Positions 34,595-47,400 of a stretch of DNA of 64,000 nucleotides are shown here, piece after piece. The position numbers were made by a program, and so were the translations under genes. Every line of letters starts with the position of its first letter. Positions within the stretch are counted from its first letter, which is position 1. The DNA lies in contig CM028902.1 of the NCBI GenBank assembly GCA_016801885.1, positions 19,883,080-19,947,079 on the forward strand, given 5' to 3'. The notes beneath the pieces were generated by a model that ran no database searches, was not told the DNA's origin, and saw only the letters and a list, made by a program, of their open reading frames with translations. This stretch comes from Toxotes chatareus. Its lineage: Eukaryota; Chordata; Actinopteri; Toxotidae.

Positions 34595-37500
34595 ATGATG
34601 GAGCTGGAGTCGGCCAGTAACAGAGGCGAACTGGGAGCAGTGGGTGACTCGCTGCAGCCACAAACCCCGAGCAGGCACGAAAAGAGCCTGGGACTGCTCA
34701 CCACCAAGTTTGTGACTTTACTGCAGGAGGCAAAGGACGGAGTGCTGGATCTGAAAGCTGTGAGCATGCAACCTAGAGTCTTTGTTGTTAGCTAGCACAT
34801 GTCATTTTGAGCCTGCCCGCTGTAGTTAGGTTATATGCACTTTCGCTAGCTCGCCTGTTAGCCTAGCCTAGCTGTGTGACAGGCTAATTTGAATGGTTGA
34901 TACCTCTTTGCCTATAGCTTTGCAGTTTTAATTCCCCTGTGTTACTTTCAAACCCCCGCTCAAATGCTGCGCCATGGTATTTTTAACGTTTCTCAAAGGG
35001 GAGCAAAGTAAGGTAACAAACTGAACTTTGAGTAGCCTGGCCAACTTTTCAGACTCTGCCCCCCTGCAGATTCAAAGTTTAAAAAGTGGGTCATCTTTTG
35101 TCGTTCCCTTCTGAGCTAACGCTACTGCATCTTCACACATGAACAATTTGTTTCTGATTGATAACGTTGTAGTCACTTAACGACATTTACTGATTCAGGT
35201 CGTCTTCAGTAATTACTCAATAAACATATGCTTTTAACGACGGTGCATTAGCTTTTCAGTCAGAAGCACATTAAATAACGCTAGCTGTGTCTTCCACCAC
35301 AATCTTTAGGCCGTCATCCTCTTAATAAGATGTTCAGACAGTACATAAACACTCCCATAAAATTATGATCATACTCGCTGGGCGGTCTGTTAGTTGTCAG
35401 AGGATCTCAAGATACTAACTGGTTTGTGTTTTAGTAATAATTAATTAGCTTTGAGCTCATAAGCTAAAAATGGGATTTCATCTGAAGGCCAGCTGTATCA
35501 AAACAAATTAATACACCTGTCAAACTTCAATATAGATAGAAACATTTTAAAAACACTGCCCTCTGTGTGTTTTCTCAGCCAGAACCAGGGAACCAGATGG
35601 CAGCTTGACCAGCCAAGCATTACTTTGTGTAATAGCACATAGTTTCTTTTTCACAGTGACCTCAGTGACTTGGCAGACAGATTGGCTCCATAGCTCCTGC
35701 CACTCATTGTGGCGCTGTCCTTTGCTGATTGTAAAATATCTGACACTCGTGCTTTTTTTTCCTTTCTCTTTCACTCTCAGATTCATCTGTCCTTAAAAAC
35801 CCACTGCATTTATGACTTACGATTCACTTTGAGCAATCACTTGAAACAGTTTATCTTAGAAAGAAAAAAAATAACTTCATGTCCTATTCTTCTGTTAGTT
35901 CAAATGCTGGGTGATTGGTGTAATTATTCCATTATAAGGCATATATTAGTAAGAACTTTGATAATGGAGTTGTGAATTTGTTTTGTACTAAACACTGAGA
36001 AAGTAAAATACAGCCATGACATTCAGCACTTTAAAATGAAGGGTTAGCTATGTGTATTTCCGTTAAAAGCCCATTTGCCTCTGTCACCTGTGGCTCCCAC
36101 AACCACACTGAACTGAAAGTCTTTTTTTTTTTTGTATTAGTGAATGATACGTGTTTGTTATGTGAACTATTAAATAAAAACCCTTTTAGTATACGAGCTG
36201 TCATTCAGCAGGTCTGTGACTCCAGTTCACCCACAGGGCCTGCTGACAAAGTCTAGACTTATCAGCTCCAGCCATACGGTTATCATTAGTTTGTTAAACA
36301 CCAAGACGTTGGGCTGTGACAGAAGTTTAAATGACACCAAAATGGGTGGTGAGACCTCATGGTTTTTGGTTGCAGAGCATTGAACCTGTTGGCACAGATC
36401 CTGAAGTCCCTCTTTGTATGTGCTTTCAGCTATAAGCCTACCAAAGGAGATGGAAGTAATCTATTGTATTTTTCATTGCTTTTGTCCTGTCTTTCAGGCT
36501 GCAGACACCTTGGCAGTGCGACAGAAACGGCGTATTTACGATATCACTAATGTGCTGGAGGGAATTGGACTGATAGAGAAGAAGTCTAAGAACAGTATCC
36601 AATGGAAGTAAGTCTACAGTTAATTTCAAGCATAAGGGCAATAATATAAACAAAGTAGAAAATATAAACATATAAACATTAGATTAGAAAAATAAATATG
36701 AACATTAGAGCAGCTCTCACAATTTGCAAAGCATGAGCTACTTGAGTTTTGTCCTGATCTGACATGGCCTTCATCACAGAGAAAGTCCTGCTAAGGTAAT
36801 GCGAGGGCTGAACTATGTGAAACCACGCTGCTAAATATTCGTTTGTCATTTTACCAGTCCTCCCCACCACTTCCACTTTTTCATGCAGCTTTTTCGTGTA
36901 GCTGTAAATATTATAGACATTGAGAAATGGGCTGAGAGGCTGATTCTTCTGAGGATCACAGCAATAGATGTTGATGTCACATTATCTGTGTATGTGCTCA
37001 CGTTTGCTTGTGTGTTGATCTGTCTGAGAAACATGCTCATGACTCGGACTATATCTGAGTCGAGAAATGACTGTTGAACGGACGAGTTTGAATCATATGA
37101 AACAAACAAGAATCTCAGTTTTCATTACATGTGCTCATTTAGATACTATAGAACTGATCACAGACAGTGGGTTTTGCAACTGTCACAGCCCTGTGTAATA
37201 TATAACAATATATCCAATATGTCCAACCTCTTGGAGAGCTGTAGATATGAGCATTGTAAGTGTACATTAAAATGTGTTGGTTCTTTAGTCCCACTCTTTG
37301 GTTTTAAAATGAGAAATGACAGTGAGGGAAAATGTTCACAAAATATTGTTGTAGAAGTTCTTGGAAACATAATTTGAAAATGTGGCCTTAAAGCAAACAT
37401 TATGTCTATCACAAGCTGTGGTTGTCGGCATATTTGTCTCCTGATAGTGCAGCTGCATCTAATAAGGCACATGGATCAGTAGCCAAGAGAAATGAATGAG

Positions 37501-40500
37501 AATGAAACTGCTTAACTAGATCAATAATAAAGCAGGGTGTTAATGAAAAACAGCATGTCTGCTCATGAGTGTGTGATACTGTCTTTGCCTTCTGTCTGTA
37601 CATGACCATGCATTTGTCTTTTTCTTTCAGGGGTGTAGGGCCAGGTTGTAACACCAGGGAGATAGCTGATAAGCTGATAGATCTGAAGGCAGAACTAGAT
37701 GATCTGGCCCTCAGGGAGCACGAACTGGACCAGCAGAGAGTCTGGGTCCAACAGAGCATCAAGAACGTCACAGATGACTCCAACAACAGCCCATATCCTT
37801 CACTGCGCAGTGTGCTTATGTGTTAAGCTAGAAACCATTTTTCAGTTTCAGTAGTCAGTACATATTTAATGTTACAGCTTCATCATTATCATTATCATCA
37901 TCATTAATTTGTGCAGTTGCTTTCCAAATGGCTGTTCCAAAAAAAATTTGTTTGCCATTTGTGTTTCTTAAAGTCTGGCCATGATAACCCTTTTGATATC
38001 ACTAGGGTAATTTTACATTCCTATTTGAATAGAGCAGTGGTAACTGAATCTGACAGCCATAGTACTGTAACTTTCACTTGTTAATGGAAAATATTTAGTG
38101 AATTTACAGGCTCATAAATCAGAGCAGAGCCAGGCTGCTGATAATAGAAGTCTGTAGGTACTGACATACAGCCAGGGTTTTTACTGTAAAGGACAGGCCA
38201 CCAGTTTTATCACTGGAATAAAGTGCTGCTGAAGAACAAGGACAACAATGTCAAACTGTGTGAAAAAATTCTGCAACTATTTGCAAACATGCCATTATGG
38301 ATTACTTAGATATACTTGTTGTTAAATGCATAGTGCAAACCACTCATGGTCTGTATTTAGATATGTGCATGTGGCACTCTGTGGTGCAGAGCAACAGTGT
38401 GCACCATGACAAAACAGTGAAACATGTCCAATCTCAACACCATCTGGCATCTCATCGTGGATTATCCTGGGCATACATCCCCACAGATTCTGCCAGCTCT
38501 GTCAGCCACACGGCTCATATTGAGGCTCTCTGTCCTGGTCATTTAAAGGGGCACTGCACTGATTTTACACATAAAAGTCACAGAGAGTATTACTCATCCT
38601 GTAAACACAGCTGTATATTGCCTTCTGTGCTTCTAGAGGGAGCTTTCTAAAGTCTGTCTGTCTGTCTGTGAGTCTCCAATTTTACTGAACTGCTGGAGTA
38701 CCCTATCAGTAAATCTAACTATTCAATAAATCATCATGTCCTTGGCTAACCAACAACCTTCCAGCCATAGCTGAAGTGCTGAAATAGTTTCTTATTTTTA
38801 GTGACAAACCTTGTTATTGTATGGACCCTTAACACATGAATACTTTGGCCTATGTAAAACATGAAGACCTCTGTGGAGCTTTCAAAGGTATTTTCAGACT
38901 CTTTATATTTACCTCTCTGTTTTCTTTTTCTGTTACTTTTGTTGAAACTTTTAATGAGGGATCATCACCTCCTTTTTTTTTTGCAGGTGACACACTCCTA
39001 GCAATTCGTGCTCCCATTGGCACACAATTAGAGGTGCCCATACCAGAAGCTGTAAGTTGTGTCTTCATAGTTCGTGCAGGTCAGGTCCACCTACTGTTGT
39101 GTTGTCTCATGTCTCAGACAAGGTGTTTGTTTGTGTCCCTGTATCCAGGTCCTCAATGGGCAAAGGAAATACCAGATCCGTCTCAAGAGCACATCTGGTC
39201 CTATTGAGGTTTTGCTGGTCAATAAGGACCCGTCCAGTGCCTCTCCTGTTGTTTTGCCCGTCCCTCCTCCAGAGGACGTCCTTCAGAACCTCCCAGCACC
39301 AACACCTACCTCCCAACCAGCCACTGCTGCCTCCCAGGTACACACAGATATTAGCTATCACTGTGCAATTAGTACTATCAAGATGAAACAAAAATCTTCA
39401 GCTTGCCTCCTTGATATCATTCATGTTCATAAAAGTTAAATCACCACAGAAAAATGATACTGTGACTTCTGTTTTTTTTCTTATACAAATTCTGTTTTCT
39501 TCATCGTGCCGTGTTATGACTTTCCTTCATCTTTCCACCCTGCAGGTCCCCAAAGCTGCTCCAGCTGCTTCTACAAAATCTGGTCCTGCCACAACATCAG
39601 CAACACCAGCCAACCAGACCGTCTCAGTGACAGGTATGGAGGGGGTCAATAACAATTCTGTCTATCATACATCATCTCCTCAGTTCACTTTTTCTTGTTG
39701 TATTTTACACTGAACCATTTGCGACTGTAACATGATACCAAGACCTATCACCAGCTCAGCCATTTACAGCATGTTGTCCTGTGTTTGTCTTATGTCAGAA
39801 GTGACGAGCACCACGCCGCTCACACCAACAACATATACACCTTCTGCAGCCACTCAGCAGCTTCAGTCCTCTGCTTCGTTGGATGGATCTGCATCCTCCT
39901 CTGCCTCTGCAGTATTTGAACCAATTAAGTCAGATCCCTCTGAACGTGAGTGCTGAACTCTTTTGAACCTCTCTCTCTCTGTAACGTGCATCTTTTAGAA
40001 AAGACAAACTCACTCAAGGAATTATAGCATTGATGCAGGGATGATGAAGATGATTCATTTTTTTACTTTTACATTCACACATTGGATTAATTTGGTGCTT
40101 CTCTAAAGGAGTTTACAGATTCTACCAAGGCTTGATAATCTGAATCCTCTTTTTTTATATTTCACTAAAACCAAGTTTGGCTCCTTCTAGTATTAGTTTC
40201 CAGAGTTTTGTTGATGAAAATTTAATCCATTTATGTCAGTGTGAGGGACAGCTTTTGTAGGGGTCATGAAATTACGTTAATTATACAAACCAGTTTGTAT
40301 TTATCCAGCTACATAAAATACAAGATTTTGAAAATATTACTATTCATATCATACATTTAAATATGTCACTGTATAGCTGAAAAGTTTGCTTTGGTTTCCC
40401 TCTAGTGCTGGACTTTCCCAAAGAGCTCTCTGAAATGTTTGATCCAACAAGAGGTAAACGTTTCTTTAGTTTTTCATAAATTTGATATTTTCTCCTTCAA

Positions 40501-40953
40501 AGAATTGTGCAGTCACCCATGTTACATGTTACTCTCAGTGTCCTGCAGATTGAAGGGTTTACAAAAGATCTTTTTCTCTCTGACAGAGATCATGAGTGGA
40601 GATTTGTTGGAGGATTTGATGTCATCAGAAGGTAAATAGTGTTTTGTGTCTTTTTGTAAAGCACTTTGAAAACAAAACTACCATATAAATGAAGATTCTT
40701 GTTGTAAAATAAAAAATAAAAATGCTTGATTACATATAATTTCTCTGACATAGAGGCTCTTGAGTACATTTCAGCATGTGGCCTACTTTTATCCATCCCT
40801 CATGTCTTATCCATTTCTCTGTCTGTTTCACCTCCAGTGTTCTCGCCTCTCCTCCGGCTGTCCCCTCCACCCAGTGACCACGACTACATATATAACCTGG
40901 ATGAGACAGAAGGCCTGTGTGACCTCTTCGATGTCCCCATTCTCAACCTCTGA
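34595..40953 (+). CDS. e2f4: E2F transcription factor 4, complete, 11 coding exons
   Basis: Exons: 34595-34759, 36498-36607, 37631-37792, 38844-38887, 38987-39051, 39149-39337, 39546-39633, 39799-39945, 40406-40453, 40587-40631, 40838-40953; total 1179 nt, 392 residues (human E2F4 is 413). Residues 26-92 form the winged-helix E2F/DP DNA-binding domain with the DNA-contact motif RRIYDITNVL (66-75). About 94-200 is the DP-dimerisation coiled coil and marked box (EVPIPE, KYQIRLKS, GPIEVLLVNK). A Pro/Thr/Ser-rich spacer follows, then LDFPKELSEMFDPT and the C-terminal pocket-protein-binding segment DYIYNLDETEGLCDLFD. The absence of a cyclin-A-binding N-terminus and the elmo3 neighbour favour E2F4 over E2F5. 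It represses cell-cycle genes with p107/p130 and DP partners. Tandem Mets at 34595 and 34598 leave the exact start ambiguous by one codon. Intron 3 is a U12 AT-AC intron. Confidence 0.97.
37793..38843 (+). other. e2f4: U12-type AT-AC intron of e2f4 (intron 3)
   Basis: Exon 3 ends at AGCCC and the intron begins ATATCCTT, the canonical minor-spliceosome AT-AC donor. The 3' end has a CCTTAAC branch site (38827-38833) followed 11 nt later by a terminal AC (38842-38843). Joining 37792 to 38844 gives NNSPLAYVKHED, matching the E2F4 family frame. No GT-AG alternative works: the nearest AG (38800-38801) runs into an in-frame TAA. Minor introns are known from vertebrate E2F-family genes. Confidence 0.93.
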
Positions 40954-42905
40954 CCCCTGAAATTGTTGTCAGAGTGGGAAACAGTTGCTCTAACGTGCTA
41001 ATCTACCTTCATTTTCTCCAAGTTTTCCCCCCTCAATGACAGTGAAGGTGAGAAGAGGTGCAGGAAAGCCAGTACCATCTGATGAGCGTTCAAGGACACC
41101 TCTGCACTGACACGGTGAGCTCAAGCTGAGCTCAGTCAGACAGTAGCTTGTACAGCCTCATGAAGAAATACAAGAACAAAACATTTTACTGCTTTTCCAA
41201 GGAAACAAAGTCAAAAGACAGATAATTATATTTTTGGATTCTTGTGTATTATAAAGCGTTATGTTTGTGTATCAGCTTTCCTGTGTGCTCGTGAGCGAAT
41301 GTGTGTAAGCGTACTTTACACGAGTGTGCTTGTGAGTCCATGTGCCTGCTTTTATTTTGTATCGAACGCTCTCTTAACTTGAGCCAGATGTCTCCAGGAA
41401 AAAAAAAATAGAGAAACCTATCAGGTCAAGAGGCATTGCAGACTAACGGAGCACAGCCTTTATCACCCGGCAGCTGGCACCACGCATGGCTAGAATGAGT
41501 CCAAACACAGCTGGTTAAATATGCACTGTCCTCATGTACATAGAGAATATATATTTTGTATTACCAGCACACAAGACTATTGTATTATTATGAACTACAT
41601 TTGTGACACAGGCAGAGCAACAATTTGCAAAAAAAAAAAAAGAGAGAGAAAGAAAAGTATCATGGTCAAATGTTCATACTGTGTGTATGAAGTGCTTTGT
41701 TTTGAGTAATTGGACTTGGTTTTGATTAAAGCTTTCAGTGCAGAAGTGTTGTTGGGTTCCAGTGAGAGAAAGAGGAACTTAATACTAAACTATTGAGGCC
41801 AATAAACTTTGTAACTTAACCAGCCAAAGACAAAAAAAAAATTCAAGGCAAGGGGGCGGGAAGTTTTAAAATACTACCATTTTATATGAAGACCTTTTTA
41901 GGTCATCAAGGTGCTCCACATTATGACTACCATGTTCTTTAACTGGTTCAGTTTTGGTACATCCAGAGATGGATGAGAGGTTTGATTGTTTAAAAAAAAA
42001 AAAAAAAGGCATTCTTTCAGTTTCATTTTGCCTCTGGACTATTACTATTGGACCTTGCAGATTTTTATTGGCGCTGATTTATATGTAACGTAACTGGTGT
42101 ACGTCAGAGAAGTAGCCCCCCCCCCTTCAAAATAAATTTGTGGTGATTGTCTTTCCATTATAATGTATGTATATGAATACCATTGTACTCAGTTCATCTG
42201 TATGTAAAAGGAAGTGTATGTATTTTTACTGATGCTTTGAATATAGTCACCATGTCAAGAAAAATGATCCTGTTTTTCTTGTTTTTGTATATTTGGCACA
42301 AATTCCTATTCAGTAGTTTTCAACTCTAAATATTCTCTCTGTGTGCAGGGGACAGATGAGTAGCAATTCAGGATGAGTTTTTACTAATCAGACTGTACAA
42401 TAATCAATATTATTCATCTTTCTACGGTGCTTTCATCTGTAAAATCACTTTTTATGTAATAAGACTTTGCCCGGGATGACGTGTATCTATGTACAGTATG
42501 TACTGTGTAAATCCTTCTCTACCGCTTGTATAGAATAGCATTTATTTTTTATACCTGCTAGCTATGTTATTACATGAGCATTGCTACTAATTTGGGGCTA
42601 CAGTTAAAGTTTAAGGGATTTACCCACAAAACCTTCTGCTTTATCAAAGCATCCTGTCTCATCATTGCACTTTACATCACTGTGGACAGATTGGTTGCTA
42701 CTCATCCGCTCCTTGATCAGTAGCCAGTCGTGTTTGGACAGTGTTGTGAGCACCCAGGGATTTCAGCAGTCCTGGGCTGAATGAATCATGTCTGTGTGCT
42801 GGTGTGTGAGACTCAATCCTACAGACTATTTTTAACAGGCTCACTGTTGTTAAGCTGTAGTTGCATCAAATGATACAAAATAAACACTTTGGTATTATTT
42901 GTGTA
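40954..42905 (+). other. e2f4: e2f4 3'UTR with several poly(A) signals
   Basis: No coding exon follows the e2f4 stop for 7 kb. AATAAA occurs at 41801-41806, 42131-42136 and 42879-42884. The last is followed by a TG-rich downstream element (TGTGTATTGTCTGG), so it is the best distal cleavage signal; alternative 3'UTR lengths are likely. The stretch also holds short A-runs at 41400, 41630 and 41995. The distal end is inferred. Confidence 0.55.
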
Positions 42906-43365
42906 TTGTCTGGTTCCCTTGGTTTCCTGTTTAAGTAATGTGTCACACCATTGGTGTGTGTAACAGAGAGTTACCTCTTATAGTATACTCCGTTGAGTAG
43001 TGAACTGTTGAGAGAGTTCATGGGTGTTTGCAGCTGACGTCACACAGCCTCTTTTCTATTGTGCACAGGTGTGTTTTCCAATTATTAAACAAACCTACAT
43101 AGCTAGTTTTGTGGTGTCCAGAAATCTAAAAAGAACCATTAAAGATGAAGGTATTAAGATTCTGAGATTAGGGTGTAATATCACTTAAACTCCAAAAATC
43201 AATTTACTGAACAACCAAATCATTGTTGTGATAATTTCTTCCATGAGGCTTTTTAGTCTTTAAAGTCTCATCAGTTTATGATACAAGAGGGATGGTTCTG
43301 TAAAGAGAAACACAACGGACAGCTGATATATATTTCCATGATGTCAAAATCCCCAGTGTGCACTT

Positions 43366-43452
43366 TTGTTGCATGTCGTTCCCTATCTCTTCCTCCCCTT
43401 CACTTCCTGTCAACTTTCTATAATAAAGGCCTTAAAATAACCTAAAAGAGAC
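43366..43452 (+). mobile_element. SINE tail fragment, same family as the 17.7 kb copy
   Basis: TTGCATGTCGTTCCCTATCT, a pyrimidine-rich segment and AATAAAGGCCTTAAAATAA correspond to the tail of the teleost SINE whose tRNA-like head is seen at 17.7 kb. The head is missing here, so the copy is 5'-truncated. It lies between e2f4 and elmo3. Confidence 0.5.
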
Positions 43453-43739
43453 ACATCATGTGTCTGTACAAGAGACAGACATGAAGTGTGGCAGTATCTT
43501 GGTAATCAGTGCAGTAATACGGTTGTCAATCATGTGCTAAAGGGCACTTCAGCAGGACAGGACGTCCTTGGGTAGCTGATGAGCGGTCCTCGCCCCTCAT
43601 AGGGCACCCTGCTCCCCCTTTGCTCACAATATGACTGATAACATAACTGTCATAGCAAAAGTGACGAAGGGCTGAAAATTCGTGTCTACAGTAGTTTATG
43701 AAAAAAAAATCTGGGATAAATGGGAGACAGCAGGGGGCA

Positions 43740-44400
43740 TCTGCAACCAACTGTACCCGACCCGGAACTTTGAATTAATTCATCTACTTCTTCTTGGAAA
43801 TTTGGAAGAAAATCTGGTGTTGTGCCGTATAAAGAGCAAGAGTGTTTCCAGAACTTATACGATTTATCTTTCAAAGTAAAAGCGCTGTGTCTCTCGAGGA
43901 CTAAAACAGTCCATTTGCGATCTTAAAAGTAATGCAAGTAAGGTTTGAAGATACAATCCAACACAAAGGCATATTAATTGAATTAAATCTAATGAAGTAA
44001 ATAAACAGTGACGGCCTCTTTCTCGTGCAACATTTTCTTAAAGCTTTGTGTAACCGCTAATGTTTGAATCAAAGCACGCTGGACACGATGGGTTTTATTC
44101 TGAAAGTCCTAACCGGAAAACAATTCTCTTAAACTGGGTACCTTGACTCACGCCCTCGACTAAACGACTCCAACCAACCCGGAACTTTTCATCTAACTAA
44201 TCATTCCTGAAAACTTGTTGCGAGGAGTTTCCTTCTGCTTTTCCGACGAGTTCAGATGTATCTCTAAGTAAAAAGTGACTTCTGGGAACTGAGGGTTTGT
44301 TCCTTGTGAAGGAAACAAAAAAGACCGTTGCAAATGTTCCTCGCTCCGACTGCGGCGGTTCCTGCAGGACAGTAGACCTCGACTTGTCTTTTCAAACCAG
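43740..44400 (+). promoter_or_regulatory. elmo3: Candidate elmo3 promoter and non-coding first exon
   Basis: The region is CpG-enriched compared with flanks and lies between the e2f4 3'UTR and the elmo3 ATG exon. A plausible donor CAG|GTAGGA occurs at 44400/44401, and the ATG exon has a possible acceptor (AACTAG) ending at 48324, so a 5'UTR exon spliced across about 3.9 kb is likely. The ATG itself has A at -3 (CCAAAATG). No transcript evidence is available. Confidence 0.4.
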
Positions 44401-47400
44401 GTAGGACGGAGTCAGAGGAAAAAAAGCTCTGCAACCAAGTCTCACAATTTTTTTTTTTTCCACAATCTCTTCTGAGACAGCTTCGGCCATTGTCACATGA
44501 GGTTTAAATAACTGCTCACAGTCCATGCGCTGTTTTGACATTTATTTTGCACGTACGCGTTTGCTTTTACTTCTAACGTTGGCCTGAACAGAGTTTGGTG
44601 GTGAATGTTTGCAGCAGCGCATGACTTTACTCAGCTTGCCTATAGTGTTCAGCAGCACTCACATTTATCTGTGTAAAACAGAATTATATTATTGTAATAA
44701 ATAGGTTATATGCTGTGTATGCAGTGTATTTTTCTCTCTTTGAAAATTCAGTGTCAGATTCCAGACTCTCAGAAGAAACGAGTTTCTTCTATGGTACTAT
44801 TCCAATATGTGTTTTATGTATGTATATACTAAGGCCATACTTAGTGTGTGTGTGTGGTACCCTGTCAGGATAGGAATTTCAGGCAGCTGAAAGCTCCCCC
44901 CTTCACACACACACACACACTTCCACAGAGGGGAGGGGGTTTGTCAGTCCAGGGGGTCTGAGACACACATTGGGTCTGCAGGCTAACAAAAGGTCTGGCC
45001 GTGCTTGTGGTTTTAAGCTTAATGAAGCAAACTGCTCAGAGCAGAATACAGGGACTGACAGCTACAGACCACGGTGGATATTTCATCTTAAAGTTATAAA
45101 GGTTTTAAAATGATCTCCCCCTTATCTCCTTATCTTTAAAGAGTGTGAGCTGATAGGTCTGTGAAACTAAGTTTTATCGTAGAGGAGAAACTGTCTGTTT
45201 ATAGTAGCCCATGTATGTGTAGTACATTTGACAAAAATACATTAATGCCTAAATGTGGTTTTATAGGTGTTATAACTTCCTGTAAACAAAATTACACAGA
45301 AATACAGAAACTATTTAGCAATCAAGTATCAGTCTGCTAACATTAGTACACTACTTTTTAGTACACTTTGTAGCACACTACATTTGTTATGTTTAGTAAA
45401 ACTGAAAGGTTATTTCTGATAAAAACCTAATAGGACTGCAAATAGTGGGGGGTTTTTTTCCAATTATTGATTGATCTGTCAACTATTTTTTGACCAGTTG
45501 ATAATTCTTTTGGTAAATATTAACATTTGGCAAACAAAAGTGAGCTGATATCAAAAAAGTTGCTTATTAATTTTCTGTCAATCAACTAATCCATTATTTG
45601 ACTCCTCCTTTTAACTCAATAATTGTTACATTTACTGGAAATTGATAGATAATCTTTATTAACCTGTGTTAATAATTGCAGTGGAGTTTTATCATGTTAA
45701 CTGGAATCACTGTATTGAGAGTAGTGTGTCAAAACAATGACCTCTGTCGAAAAGAACACAGGCACATATAGACTGTGTGGTTTCAGCTTCGGCAGACAGG
45801 TATAGACACAGACTGACACACTCACTTCAGTGGTTAACCTCTATGGACGCTGAGCTGAAACCTTCCCCTCTCTCTTCTGCTGAGTTAGGAAAAGGAAACA
45901 TCAAACCACTTAAATATTTTTACCGCTTAGCAGCTTTTCTGTTGAGATGCATGAGCCGAGGTGTATGACAAACTCAGGGCTAATGTGAAGGCATTTTAAC
46001 AGAGAAAAAAATATGTTTGCCAAGGGATTCTATCAAGCACACAGATGCTTTGCTGGTCTGAAGAAAAGCAGAATAATTTCAGAACGAGGTTTCAAAAGTC
46101 TTTGATCTTATTTGTATTTTCATTAATACATTCTTATTACCAGCCATTAATGTAACTAAATAGAGAATAGTAAGAAATTAATTTGATGAATCAGAATACA
46201 AGTTACACTTACTAAGCATGTTTTGTTTTGCAGTCGAGGAAACGGGGCGAGGCTCAAAGCACAAGCTTAACTTTATTCTCTGTCTTGTTGTAATGAAGGG
46301 AGAGTGTCAGTGAAGGCTGAGCTCTATGCAGTGTTACACAAGGCCTGGAGCATGTACAGACAGGTCATGATGAATGTAGGCTAATAGTGCTTTGTTGTCA
46401 TTATGGGTAAACCCAGAATGCTTGAAGTCTTCTGGCCTTATCTGAATGTTTTAACTCTATGGACTGCTAATCTGACTTTGGTAACTGCAACGGCAGAAAA
46501 CCAGTATCTTGGTACTGTGGTATAAGTTAACAAATTGGCTGTTTTTATTATGGTTATAGCATGATAGTTCTGGCCTTCTCCTGTTCTTGAGTACAATTTT
46601 CTAGTAAACAGAGAAGTTGGGTGAAATGAAAAATTGAAGGTAGTGGCTTTAATTTGCTAAGCATGACTGTTTTTAGGGCCTTTAAAAAATTTTGTGATGT
46701 CTGATTTGGTCAGGCAGACCAATTTGTAAGAGTCATATTCACAGAGTTGAGCTTCTCATACAGACCAGCCAAATGACAGCTACTCGTTCAGAATGAGAAA
46801 CAAAATGCACCATTTCACCATCGATCCTCACCTGTGATGAATTGTTTTGACAAAACAAAGCTACCTCTCTTTTCACTCTTTGTAGTGCAACCAAACCAAT
46901 AATTTAACTTCAGATGATAGACACATGGGCTCAGTTTCAGTTCATCAGCTCAGACAGACACTCAGCTTAAAATCCACAGGCAGGTCTTTGTTGTTGCAAA
47001 GACATGACATGCCATTACCCAGAGTTTGCCCTTGAATTTGCTGACTCATAAGCTGCCTGAGAACAAACCTACATTCCCCCCAAATCTCTTAAAGATTAAG
47101 GCTGCAAATAGCTGTTGTGGTTTGTTGGAGGGAAGTTGACCTTTGACATCAGCACCAATTTACCAGAATGTTTTCAGCACCTCAGGGTTTTGATTCACCA
47201 TCTTGACCATGTAAAATATCCCAAAACAAACTTGAAGTGATTGTATTTGCATCTTCCTGTTGATCAACATCATCCTCCCTGCTGTGCCCCCATTTCTGTT
47301 CTTGCTTTGAAGGCGTTTTATATCAGGAAAGATACTGCCTCAGGGCAAGTGAGGTGAGAAGACAGTAAAGGCGTGTGGTTGTTTTGACAGGAGTATTTCT

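Noticed and set aside
38800..38844. Conventional AG acceptor for e2f4 exon 4
   Set aside because: Reading from 38802 gives an in-frame TAA before the conserved LAYVKHED block, and the donor side has no suitable GT.
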